The notes below the pieces were generated by a model. That model did no database searches. It was not told the DNA's origin and saw only the letters and a program-made list of their open reading frames with translations. The position numbers and the translations under genes were made by a program. Below, in pieces: positions 8,282-16,958 of a stretch of 64,000 nucleotides of DNA (position 1 is its first letter; each line of letters opens with the position of its first letter). The DNA is from Myxococcales bacterium (GTDB lineage Bacteria; Myxococcota_A; Polyangia; Polyangiales; Polyangiaceae): assembly GCA_016706225.1 (NCBI GenBank), contig JADJKB010000010.1, forward strand, positions 291,052 to 355,051. Reading direction: 5' to 3'.

Positions 8282-10741
8282 ATGCCCGCTGCCCCCTGGT
8301 CCAAACCCCACGGCGTCGACTCGGTCGTCGCCGGTTGGCTCGAATCCGGCACCGTTCGCCCCTGCCTCGCCGCCGAGCGCCTGCTCGGCGAGAGCGGCGG
8401 GACCAGCGCTCCAGTTCCGCCTGACCTGCCGGCGGGCCTGCGCGCCGCCCTCGCCGCCCGCGGCATCCGCGAGCTCTACTCCCATCAAGCCGAGGCCATC
8501 GCCGCGGCGCGCGGGGGGCGTCACGTCGTGGTCGCAACGCCGACCGCGAGCGGCAAGAGTTTGTGTTTTCACCTGCCGGTGCTCGAGGCGTTGACCGTCG
8601 ACCCCTCCGCGAGCGCGCTGTTCGTTTATCCGACCAAGGCGCTGTCGCGCGATCAGGAGCACAACCTGCGGGCGTTGATCGGCGAGGCGGGGCTCGAGCT
8701 GCCCGCCACCGTCTACGACGGCGACACACCGGGGGACGCACGACGCGCGGCACGCGAACGCTGCCGGGTGCTGCTCACGAACCCCGACATGTTGCACGCC
8801 GGCATCTTGCCGAACCACGCGCGCTGGGCCGGCTTTCTCCAGGGGCTGCGCTACGTGGTGCTCGACGAGCTGCACACCTATCGCGGCGTGTTCGGCTCCC
8901 ACATGGCGCACGTCATCGCACGCCTGCGGCGCATCGCACGCTTCCACGGCTCCGATCCGACGTTCGTGACGGCGACCGCGACCATCGGCAACCCGCTCGA
9001 ACACGCCGCACGCCTGATCGGCGTGTCTCCCGACGAAATGGCGCTGATCGATCGCTCCGGAGCGCCGCGCGCCAGCCGTCATTTCTTCATGTACAACCCG
9101 CCGATCGTCAACGAAGAGCTGCAAATCCGCCGCAGCTCGCTCAAACAAGGCGTGGCGCTCACTGCCGATCTCGTGCGGGCGAAGGTGCCGAGCATCGTGT
9201 TCGGGCCATCGCGCAACAGCGTCGAGGTGATGCTCAAGTACCTGCGCGCCGAGGTCGGGGACGTCGCCGGACCGAACGCCATCATGGCCTACCGCGGCGG
9301 TTACCTGCCGCAGGCGCGACGGGCCATCGAGCAAGGCCTGCGCGACGGCGAGATCCTGTGTGTGGTGGCGACCAACGCCCTCGAGCTCGGCATCGACATC
9401 GGGGATCTCGACGCGGTGGTCTGCGTGGGTTACCCGGGTTCGGTCGCGGCAACCTGGCAGCGGTTTGGTCGCGCCGGGCGCCGAGGCACCACCAGCATCG
9501 CGCTCTTGGTCTGCTCCAGCGATGCGGTGGATCAGTACCTGGCGCGAGACCCCGAGTACCTGCTCGGCGCCGGGGCGGAGGAGGCGCGCATCGAACCCGC
9601 CAACACCGAGGTGCTGATCCAGCACCTGAAGTGCGCCACGTTCGAGGCGCCATTTCGCATCACCCGCGCGGGGCCGCCAGCCCGCAGCCCCGAGCCGGCG
9701 AGCGGCGAACGCTATCTGTCCCTGGATACCCAGGAGACCCGCGCGGCCCTCGAATACCTGGCCAGCCACGGCCTCGTGCACGAGTCCGGCGGGGCATTTC
9801 ACTGGGCGGGCGAGGCCTTCCCGGCCAACAACGTGTCGCTGCGCAACATCGGCTGGGACAACTTCGTGATCATCGACGTGGCCACCGACAAGAGCATCGC
9901 GGAGCTCGACTGGCGAGCCGCGCACACCATGCTGCACGAACAGGCGATCTATCAGCACGACGCCGAGCAGTACCAGGTCGAACGTCTCGACTTCGAGAAC
10001 CACAAAGCCTTCGTGCGCAAGGTCGCGCCGGACTACTTCACCACTGCCCTCACCTACCGCACGGTGGTGGTGATCGAAGAGAACCTCTCGAACCCGTACG
10101 GGCGCGCGCGCATCGGTTGGGGTGACGTGAAGGTCGAAGAGAAGGTGACGGGCTACAAGAAGATCAAGTTCTTCACCCACGAGAACGCGGGCTACGGCGA
10201 CGTGCACTTGCCCGAGATGCAGCTGCACACCCAGAGTTTCTGGCTGACCTTGCCCGAGGCGCTGATCGAGGCGCTGGGCCTGCCGCGCGCCGCGCTGATC
10301 GACGGGCTGCGGGGTGTGGGACGTGCGCTCGAGACCGTCAGTGCGCTGGCGCTGATGTGTGATCCGCGTGACATCGGCCAGACCCTGGGCGACGGGGGCG
10401 CGGCCGACGACGCTCGCGCCCCGGGGCGTGACCCCTTCTCGGGACGCACCGGCGGCTTCGACCCGACGGTGTTTTTGTTCGATTCACTGCCGGGAGGCGT
10501 GGGCCTCGCGCCCCGGATCTACGAGCGGGCGGCCGAGCTGCTCGAGCGGGCCCGCGCGCTGATCGAGGCCTGCGAGTGCGACGCCGGCTGCCCCGTCTGT
10601 GTCGGTCCTACGGAGGAACATGGCTCCCGCAAGCGGAGCGCGGTGGTCATCCTGGACGGGCTGTTCGCGGCCGACCCGGAGCGGCCCGCCGACCGGCGGT
10701 TGCGCCAAGAGGGTCCCTACCCTACTTTTCCGAGACCGTGA
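8282..10741 (+). CDS. MrfA/YprA-like DExH helicase with C-terminal zinc-binding cysteines
   Basis: An 819-residue superfamily 2 helicase. Motif I is TPTASGKS (86-93), motif II DELH (195-198), motif III a SAT-like TATAT, and motif VI QRFGRAGRRG. The C-terminal DUF1998-like region ends with four cysteines, C764, C766, C770 and C773 (CECDAGCPVC). This architecture matches B. subtilis MrfA (YprA), a 3'-5' DNA helicase acting with exonuclease MrfB. The likely partner is at 2421-3668, not adjacent as in Bacillus. The gene is divergent from lspA. The next gene starts inside its stop codon (GTGA overlap), so it heads a three-gene transcription unit. Confidence 0.92.
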   Translation: MPAAPWSKPHGVDSVVAGWLESGTVRPCLAAERLLGESGGTSAPVPPDLPAGLRAALAARGIRELYSHQAEAIAAARGGRHVVVATPTASGKSLCFHLPVLEALTVDPSASALFVYPTKALSRDQEHNLRALIGEAGLELPATVYDGDTPGDARRAARERCRVLLTNPDMLHAGILPNHARWAGFLQGLRYVVLDELHTYRGVFGSHMAHVIARLRRIARFHGSDPTFVTATATIGNPLEHAARLIGVSPDEMALIDRSGAPRASRHFFMYNPPIVNEELQIRRSSLKQGVALTADLVRAKVPSIVFGPSRNSVEVMLKYLRAEVGDVAGPNAIMAYRGGYLPQARRAIEQGLRDGEILCVVATNALELGIDIGDLDAVVCVGYPGSVAATWQRFGRAGRRGTTSIALLVCSSDAVDQYLARDPEYLLGAGAEEARIEPANTEVLIQHLKCATFEAPFRITRAGPPARSPEPASGERYLSLDTQETRAALEYLASHGLVHESGGAFHWAGEAFPANNVSLRNIGWDNFVIIDVATDKSIAELDWRAAHTMLHEQAIYQHDAEQYQVERLDFENHKAFVRKVAPDYFTTALTYRTVVVIEENLSNPYGRARIGWGDVKVEEKVTGYKKIKFFTHENAGYGDVHLPEMQLHTQSFWLTLPEALIEALGLPRAALIDGLRGVGRALETVSALALMCDPRDIGQTLGDGGAADDARAPGRDPFSGRTGGFDPTVFLFDSLPGGVGLAPRIYERAAELLERARALIEACECDAGCPVCVGPTEEHGSRKRSAVVILDGLFAADPERPADRRLRQEGPYPTFPRP

Positions 10742-12849
10742 GACCGCCGAAACGCCGCACGCTGGGCCTCGCCCTCTTGTTTGCGGCGGCTTCCCCCGCG
10801 CTCGTGCAGAGCTGCTTCGCGCGCCCCGAGGGAACGTTTCAAAAACCCACCGACGACGACGCGGGCAAACCCGGTCCGATCGTGATCGACGGCAGCTCAC
10901 CGGGAGACGCCAAGGGAGAGCTGCCGGCGGCGGACGCCCACGCCGTGCTCGGTGTCGATCCACCCCACGGTCCGTGGAACGGCGGACAGACCGTCATGGT
11001 CCGCGGCAACGGCTTCACCAGCAAGGTGCGCGTATGGTTCGCGGGCAACGAGATCCCGTCGTCGGATCTGGTGCCTGTCGACGCCGAGCGTGTGCAGGTG
11101 GTGGTACCCCCGGGCAGCGCGGGGCCGGTGGACGTCACCGCCCAGAACGGCGAGGACGAGTCCACCCGTCGCACGCTGCTCGGCGGCTACGACTACGACT
11201 CCTTCTACGCCGAGCCGAAGAACGGGCCGACCTCCGGTGGCACGCTCGTCAAGCTCTACGGCCAAGGCACGACCTGGAACGACAAGGTCAGCGTGCTGGT
11301 GGACTTCCTGCCGTGCACCGACGTCGTGCTCACGAGCCCCACGGAGCTCGAGTGCAAGACACCCGCGAGCACGCCCGGGGTGAAACCCATCCGCGTGACG
11401 ACGGAAGACAAGGTCAGCGTCGACGTGCTCGACGCCTTCACCTACGGCGACAGCGACAACGGTTTCAAGGGCGGGCTCAGCGGCTCGCCGTTGAAGAGTC
11501 AGCTCAAGATCCTGGCGCTGGACGGCTACACCGGTGAGGCCTTGCCGGTCGCCACGGCCATCGTGGGCGACGACCTGGCGAGCGCGCTGGTGCACAAGAC
11601 CGACGCCAACGGCGTCACGGTGTTTCAGAGCACGGGGCTCGGCCCCAAACAGACCGTGACCGTCGCCAAGAAGTGTTACCAGCCCATCACCTTCGTCGAT
11701 GTGCCCGTCGACACCGTCACGGTCTACCTCGATCCAGTGCTCTCACCTTCTTGCGCCGAAGACGGCGATCCACCACCGGTGGGAGGCACACCCCAGCTGG
11801 GCTCGGCCATCACCGGCCAGCTGGTGTGGAAGAGCCAGAAAGAGTTCGAGCAGCGCGCAGCCTGGACCAACATTCCCGACCCCAAGGGGCCGGACGAGAA
11901 GGCGGTTGCGTACGTGCTCTCGCTCGCGTCGGAGCCGACCTACGCGTTCAACCTGCCGAACGCCTCGGACGCCGTGACCCCGGACGTGAGCGGGACCATC
12001 GGTTATCAGTTCGTGATCAGCTCGCCGCCCGGCAACCTCGGACTCTACGCCCTGGCGGGCATCGAGAACCGCGTCGCCAACCCGCCCTACTTCAAGGCCT
12101 ACGCCATGGGCATGGCCAAGGGGGTCTCCGCCACGCCTGGCAAGGTCACGAGCGACGTGTACATCAACATGGACATCCCGCTCGACCACGCGTTCAAGGT
12201 CAGCCTGACGGGCCCCAAGCTCACGCCCAAGGGGCCAGACCGCGCCAAGGTCAGCGTCGCGATCCGCGTCAACGAGCTCGGCTACGTGCTCTTGCCCGTC
12301 GGCGTTCAGCAGAAACTCCTGCCGCTCGGCGCGCCCATCTCGTTCGTGGGTGTGCCGCCGTTGATCAAGGGGCTCGCCTCGAGCCAGTACGTGACCACCG
12401 GCAGCGCCGTCACCGGAGTCGCCGGCACCGTGCCGCGTTCGGTCGTGGGTCTGTTGGCCACCACCAGCTCCGCCGAGATCATCAGCCTCGATCCCTTCGT
12501 CGAGATCCCGACCTTGCAGACCCCCGGCGCAAACGGCAACTGGACCGGCACCGAGCTCATCTTTGGCGGAGCACCCGGCGGCGCCAGCGTCGAGCTGACG
12601 GTGATCACGGTGCAGAGCGGCGGCGGGTTGATGAACTGGACGGTTGCAGCGCCGGCCGGGGTCAGCCAGACGAAGTTGCCGAACCTGGCAGCCCTCGGCA
12701 GCGAGCTCGCGCTCTTGCCCGGTTCCATCAGCATCAGCGTGAACCGAGCCCACATCGACCCGTTCGACTACGGCGCCCTTCGTTATCGGCAGCTCGACAG
12801 CCGCGGCTGGAACGCCTACGCGACGGACGTCTTCAATGCGCACCTGTGA
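10738..12849 (+). CDS. IPT/TIG-domain surface lipoprotein
   Basis: A 703-residue protein read from GTG 10738, which overlaps the helicase stop by three bases. The signal peptide (RPPKRRTLGLALLF...) ends in lipobox VQSC. Two IPT/TIG-like immunoglobulin folds follow: one around VDPPHGPWNGGQTVMVRGNGF and one around AEPKNGPTSGGTLVKLYG. Next comes a carboxypeptidase-regulatory-like segment (ILALDGYTGEALPVATAIV) and a long beta-rich C-terminal half. No enzyme motif is seen. Such proteins are usually exported and surface-attached in myxobacteria. The next gene overlaps it by 14 bp. The function is unknown; an adhesive or structural role is inferred. Confidence 0.85.
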   Translation: MRPPKRRTLGLALLFAAASPALVQSCFARPEGTFQKPTDDDAGKPGPIVIDGSSPGDAKGELPAADAHAVLGVDPPHGPWNGGQTVMVRGNGFTSKVRVWFAGNEIPSSDLVPVDAERVQVVVPPGSAGPVDVTAQNGEDESTRRTLLGGYDYDSFYAEPKNGPTSGGTLVKLYGQGTTWNDKVSVLVDFLPCTDVVLTSPTELECKTPASTPGVKPIRVTTEDKVSVDVLDAFTYGDSDNGFKGGLSGSPLKSQLKILALDGYTGEALPVATAIVGDDLASALVHKTDANGVTVFQSTGLGPKQTVTVAKKCYQPITFVDVPVDTVTVYLDPVLSPSCAEDGDPPPVGGTPQLGSAITGQLVWKSQKEFEQRAAWTNIPDPKGPDEKAVAYVLSLASEPTYAFNLPNASDAVTPDVSGTIGYQFVISSPPGNLGLYALAGIENRVANPPYFKAYAMGMAKGVSATPGKVTSDVYINMDIPLDHAFKVSLTGPKLTPKGPDRAKVSVAIRVNELGYVLLPVGVQQKLLPLGAPISFVGVPPLIKGLASSQYVTTGSAVTGVAGTVPRSVVGLLATTSSAEIISLDPFVEIPTLQTPGANGNWTGTELIFGGAPGGASVELTVITVQSGGGLMNWTVAAPAGVSQTKLPNLAALGSELALLPGSISISVNRAHIDPFDYGALRYRQLDSRGWNAYATDVFNAHL

Positions 12850-14851
12850 GTCGAGCGGCAAACTCTCGCTCTTTCGCACCGCCCGCCTGACCCTCGGCGC
12901 CGCCCTCGGGTTCTTGCTCGTACAGAGCTGCGGCTTCGATCGTGCCGATCGCTTCCTGATCGGCGACACCAAGAGTCCTCCGCTGTGCACGGTCGATGAC
13001 ATGCGCTGCACCACCGGCATCGAGCGCTGCGAAAAAGGCGCCAATGGCCTGGTATGGGCCAGCGTCGAGGACTGCGCCGCGTCGGGGCTCGTGTGCGTGC
13101 CCGATGCCTTCGTGTGCAAGAAGTGCCTGCCCGGCTCACGCCGGTGCGACGGGCAGACCACGGTTTTGTGCGACTCGAGCGGCGACACTGAGGCCAGCGG
13201 TGAGACCTGCGACACCACCCAAGGCGTCGCCTGCCGCGCTGGTCAATGCGTGAACCTGTGCTCCAAGGCCAAGCAAGAGCGCAGCAACGTCGGCTGCGAA
13301 TACTGGGCCGTCGATCTGGACAACGCCAACGTCGGGGCCAGCCTCAACGCAGCGGCGCAGCAGTACTCCGTCGTGGTCAGCAACCCGCAGCCCGACGTGT
13401 ACGTGGACGTCGACATCGAGCGCGACGACAGCCTGCCCGGCGACCCGAACGCGCCGGCGAGCGTGGCAAAGGCCAAGATCCCGCCGCTCAGCCTGCGAGT
13501 ATTCCAGCTCGGGCCGCGAGAGGTCGACGGCTCCCCGGACGGTGAGTTCAACACCGGTACACACACCGCCCTCACCCGTCACGCCTATCGCGTCAAGAGC
13601 ACCTACCCGGTCGTCGCGTATCAGTTCAATCCGCTCTACAACGCGGCGGTTTTCTCCAACGACGCCTCGCTGCTCAAGCCGGTCGAGGCGCTGTACGTTG
13701 CGCCGGGCACCTTGACCCGTTCGTACGTCGCCCTCGGCTGGCCCCAGACGATTGCCAGCACCGACGATCCCAACACCAACTTCAACCCGTCCGACCCCGT
13801 CGATTTGCGGGCTTTTCTCACGATTGTCGGCACCCGCCCGAACACCAAGGTGCGCGTCGAGTCGCGCGCCAAGATCATCGGCGGCGGCCCGGTGAAGCCC
13901 ACCGCCATCGGCGGAGTCGTGGAGCTCGAGCTCTCGCCCTTCGACGTCTTGAACCTCGAGACGGACGACTTCAACGCCGACTTCACCGGCTCGGTGATCT
14001 GGGCCGATCAGCCCGTCGTGGTCTTCAGCGGCAGCGAGGCCAGTGACGCTCCCTACTTCAAGACGCTCTCGGAGCGCCGCTGCTGCGCCGATCATCTGGA
14101 GGAGCAGCTCGATCCCATCGGCACCGCCGGCACGCTGTTCGTCGCCACCATTTCTGCCAATCGCTCACAGATGGTCGCTGCGGCCGGAGCGACCATCGGG
14201 GTCGTGTCCCAACCCGAGTACTTCCGGGTGATCGCGGTGACGGAGGCGGGCGCGAAGATCAAGACCTCGCTGCCGGGCGAGTTTGCCGAGCTCAGCCTGA
14301 GCGGGCGCGGCGCCTACGCCGATCTGGTCTCGACCCGGGAGTTCCTGCTCCAGAGCGACGCGCCGGTGATGTTCCAGAGTGTGTCGGCGAGCCAGGACGA
14401 CGGAGGGGTACCGCGCGGTCTGCCCGGAGGCGATCCGAGCAGCATCATCATCCCGCCCGTGCAGCAGTTCCGAAAGAGCTACGTGTTCCTGACGCCGGAC
14501 AAGTACAACTTCGACTTCGTGCGCATCATCGCGCCGCCCGGCGCCAACATCGTGCTCGACGGGACGCCGGTGACGAACATCGACGCCTGTGTTCCCGTCC
14601 CTGGCGACGGCCTCACGGAGGCCGAGCGCGGCGGCCCGACGCCGCCCTACGTGGTGTACCGCTGCCAGCTGAGTTTCCCGGTCATCGATCCGGCCCTGAC
14701 CATCGACAAGGTGAGCGCGGGACTCCAGGACGACGGTGTGCACCGCATCGACGCGGACGTGCCCGTGGGGGTGTTGGTCGACGGCTTCGACGCCTACGTC
14801 AGCTACGCCTACGCCGCCGGCACCGAGCTCACCCAGATCGTGCCCGAGTAA
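12836..14851 (+). CDS. IgGFc-binding-type surface lipoprotein
   Basis: A 671-residue lipoprotein: basic N-terminus, hydrophobic core, lipobox VQSC. Cys-rich short repeats follow (RCTTGIERCEKGANG, CLPGSRRCDGQT), then a large domain that resembles the IgGFc-binding family, with SVVVSNPQPDVYVDVDI, YPVVAYQFNP, VIWADQPVVVFSGSEAS and the paired-cysteine ERRCCADHLEEQL. This domain is common in myxobacterial exported proteins of unknown ligand. The ATG at 12836 overlaps the previous gene by 14 bp, so the two lipoproteins are likely translated together. They share nearly identical signal peptides and probably the same destination. Confidence 0.85.
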   Translation: MRTCESSGKLSLFRTARLTLGAALGFLLVQSCGFDRADRFLIGDTKSPPLCTVDDMRCTTGIERCEKGANGLVWASVEDCAASGLVCVPDAFVCKKCLPGSRRCDGQTTVLCDSSGDTEASGETCDTTQGVACRAGQCVNLCSKAKQERSNVGCEYWAVDLDNANVGASLNAAAQQYSVVVSNPQPDVYVDVDIERDDSLPGDPNAPASVAKAKIPPLSLRVFQLGPREVDGSPDGEFNTGTHTALTRHAYRVKSTYPVVAYQFNPLYNAAVFSNDASLLKPVEALYVAPGTLTRSYVALGWPQTIASTDDPNTNFNPSDPVDLRAFLTIVGTRPNTKVRVESRAKIIGGGPVKPTAIGGVVELELSPFDVLNLETDDFNADFTGSVIWADQPVVVFSGSEASDAPYFKTLSERRCCADHLEEQLDPIGTAGTLFVATISANRSQMVAAAGATIGVVSQPEYFRVIAVTEAGAKIKTSLPGEFAELSLSGRGAYADLVSTREFLLQSDAPVMFQSVSASQDDGGVPRGLPGGDPSSIIIPPVQQFRKSYVFLTPDKYNFDFVRIIAPPGANIVLDGTPVTNIDACVPVPGDGLTEAERGGPTPPYVVYRCQLSFPVIDPALTIDKVSAGLQDDGVHRIDADVPVGVLVDGFDAYVSYAYAAGTELTQIVPE

Positions 14852-14859
14852 CCCAACCC

Positions 14860-14960
14860 CCGCCCCGGCCCTCGCCCTCGCCCTTACCTCTGCCCGCTCC
14901 CGCGCCCCCGCTCCCGCGCCCCCGCCCCCGCCCTCGCCCCCGCCCCCCACCCCTGATCGG
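14860..14960. repeat. C-rich hexanucleotide-like low-complexity tract
   Basis: Degenerate repeats of CGCCCC / CGCCCT occupy about 100 bp just after the stop of the IgGFc-type gene. Similar tracts occur at 16912-16958, 27393-27512 and 41790-41900. The opposite strand is G-rich with many GGG runs and could form quadruplex structures. No gene is supported here. Confidence 0.7.
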
Positions 14961-15247
14961 TTCTCGCCGGGCCGAGCGTGAGCGTCCACCATCAGCTCGG
15001 GGTGGCGGCCCGAGCCGATGCGGCGGAAGCGCTTGCTGGCCGCACAGGGCGCACGCGCCAGCGAGCCACGGCGGGGGCGGTGGTCCGCGACCAGCCTGAG
15101 CAGCAGCGCGCTGGCCAAGAGCGCGCTCTGCTCCCACCGGCAGCCGCGCCGGTCGCGCGAGTCGGGGACCTCGTCGAGCCTCGCCTCGCCGATGCGCTAC
15201 TGCAGCATGCCGGTGAGCCTCTGCCTGGTGCGTCCCTTTCGAGTCAT
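14945..15247 (-). pseudogene. Probable transposase N-terminal remnant
   Basis: A good Shine-Dalgarno (AGAGGAG) precedes ATG 15247 on the minus strand. The frame reads MTRKGRTRQRLTGMLQ, then a TAG, and continues as RIGEARLDEVPDSRDRRG followed by a hydrophobic Ala/Leu helix. This layout (a DSRD/DPRD-type motif, then RRG and a helix) resembles the N-terminus of DDE transposases such as the ISAs1 type. The homology fades after about 90 codons into the C-rich tract. No inverted repeats were found. It is called a remnant because of the internal stop and the missing catalytic region. The family assignment is tentative. Confidence 0.4.
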
Positions 15248-15351
15248 GATGCGCTCCTCTCTCTCGCTCGCATTCGTGCCCACGACGCTGCCGCTGCCGA
15301 GACCACGAGCACCTGCCGGCACACCCTTTGTGCGGGTGTGCCCGGACTGTC

Positions 15352-16590
15352 TCAGGGCGTGAGCACGGCGACCGCGGCGCGAAGCAGGGGTTCGACCCGA
15401 GGCTCGACGCCTCGCAGTCGCACCTGCTCGACAGCGTGCCGTGCCTGGGCCCGCTTGAACCCCGAGAGCACCAGCGCCGAGCGCACCTTCTCGAACACTT
15501 CGAGCTCGGCCGCGACCGCAGGCGGCGGCACCGGCGGCGTTGGCGGCGCGGACGGTACCGCAGGCATGCGGATCGCTTCGCGGCGAGCTCGAGCCCCCGC
15601 GATCTCGTTCTGGATGTGCTCGTCGCCGAACACCTGTCGCGCTCGGTACGAGTTGTGAGCCGAGCAGAGCAGGCAGCAGTTTTCCACGGTGGTCGGTCCG
15701 CCCTTCGCGAAGGGAACGATGTGCTCGATGGTCAAGAAGCGGGTCTCCGAACAGCGACGCCCCTCAGCATCGCGGAAGGTGCACCGGTCAGCGTCCCGCT
15801 CCCGGACGGCGCGCTGGACGTCGACGGGCACGTGCCGCGAGCCCGGCTTCGTCTCGCGACGCTTGCGCGGCTTGCCCGCGCCCGAGCGACGTTGGATCGC
15901 GGCCGCGATCAGCAGGTCTAGGCCGAGCTCGAGGAGCGTCGCCAGGTCGCCGCTGGGGACTTCGTGGCTGAGCAGGTTCCGGGCTTGCTCGAGCTTGTCG
16001 CGGAGCTCGACGCGGGCGGTGAGCTCCAGCCGAACAGTCGTCGGCGAGAGGGGCTCGAGACGAGCACGATGCATCGAGGGCCGAGGCGCTGGCACGGAGT
16101 TACCTGCCCCGGACACTGTTGATAACTCCGTCTGCGCGGGCTCGGGCGCCATCGTGGTCAAGGTGGTCGGCACGTCCGGCTGCGGAGACCAGCGGGCGAT
16201 GAGCTCTTCGAGCTGACGCTTCGACTTCCCTCGAGCCTCGGCGAGGAGCTGCTCGACGTTGTCCTCCGTGAGGTGCCTGGAGAGGAGGAACAGCCCAGTC
16301 AGGTGCACGTTGCCGGACGCGAGCTCGTCGAGGATCTGAGGAAAGCGCTGTGCCAGGCGGGCAACGCGCACGCGCTTGTTGGCGCCGTCCTCGGAGTACC
16401 CCAGGCGCTCCACGCAGTACGCGAAGAGCGACGAGCAGGCATCCTCAAGATAGAGCTTACGGCGGTCGAGCTCCGCCAGGTGAAAGACGACGTCCGTCGA
16501 TGCAGCGCGCTCGGTGCTGACGGCAGCCGAGAGGCGTTCGCGGAGCTCGAGATCGGAGACCGAAGAGAGGAGAGGCATGCTTTCTGGCAT
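15352..16590 (-). CDS. HNH endonuclease-domain protein, paralogue 1
   Basis: Start chosen at ATG 16590 (MPESMPLLSSVSDLELRERL), giving 412 residues. The N-terminal half is helical (LAELDRRKLYLEDACSSLFAYCVERLGYSEDGANKRVRVA) and resembles the DUF222-like part of many actinobacterial and myxobacterial HNH proteins. The HNH nuclease fold is at about 290-340: CTFRDAEGRRCSETRF, then IEHIVPFAKGG and NCCLLCSAHN. The linker is Pro-rich. These proteins are often multi-copy, with no settled role; DNA cleavage is inferred from the HNH motif. Two relatives lie at 38148 and 47160. The frame stays open to 16875, so a longer form cannot be excluded. Confidence 0.85.
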   Translation of the reverse strand: MPESMPLLSSVSDLELRERLSAAVSTERAASTDVVFHLAELDRRKLYLEDACSSLFAYCVERLGYSEDGANKRVRVARLAQRFPQILDELASGNVHLTGLFLLSRHLTEDNVEQLLAEARGKSKRQLEELIARWSPQPDVPTTLTTMAPEPAQTELSTVSGAGNSVPAPRPSMHRARLEPLSPTTVRLELTARVELRDKLEQARNLLSHEVPSGDLATLLELGLDLLIAAAIQRRSGAGKPRKRRETKPGSRHVPVDVQRAVRERDADRCTFRDAEGRRCSETRFLTIEHIVPFAKGGPTTVENCCLLCSAHNSYRARQVFGDEHIQNEIAGARARREAIRMPAVPSAPPTPPVPPPAVAAELEVFEKVRSALVLSGFKRAQARHAVEQVRLRGVEPRVEPLLRAAVAVLTP

Positions 16591-16849
16591 ACCACGCGAT
16601 TTTTCGCCCTCACCGCTGCCACCAGGCGCGACGCTCACGACGTGGAACGCTTCGAACGTCACCGCGACGCGCAAAGCGCGCACAGCGCGCATCCTCGTGG
16701 CAGCGCGTGAGGATCTCCGCGTGACTCGTCGCAAGCGCGCGCTGCGCGCCCGGAAACCGGTCAAGAAAAATCGTGCTCGCGTCGCGCTCGACATGCTCTT
16801 TTCAAGCACGCGCTTCGGCAGAGCGCAGAGCTCGGAACCACGCCTCTCA

Positions 16850-16872
16850 CACCCCTCGAACAAAGAGGGGTG
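16850..16872. other. Perfect 8-bp hairpin upstream of HNH paralogue 1
   Basis: CACCCCTC, a 7-base loop (GAACAAA), then GAGGGGTG. No T-run follows on either strand, so it is not a standard intrinsic terminator. It lies in the otherwise featureless 16591-16954 gap, between the HNH start and the stop of the HExxH gene. Confidence 0.45.
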
Positions 16873-16911
16873 CACGGATTGCCCTCGGGGGTCTTGGCAG
16901 CGGCAGCGTCC

Positions 16912-16958
16912 TCGAGCTCGCCCTCGCCCCCGCCCCCGCCCCCGCCCTCGCCCCCTAG
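16912..16958. repeat. C-rich hexanucleotide-like tract
   Basis: Repeated CCCTCG / CCCCCG units directly beyond, and touching, the stop of the HExxH metalloprotease-like gene on the minus strand. Same character as the tract at 14860-14960. Confidence 0.65.
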
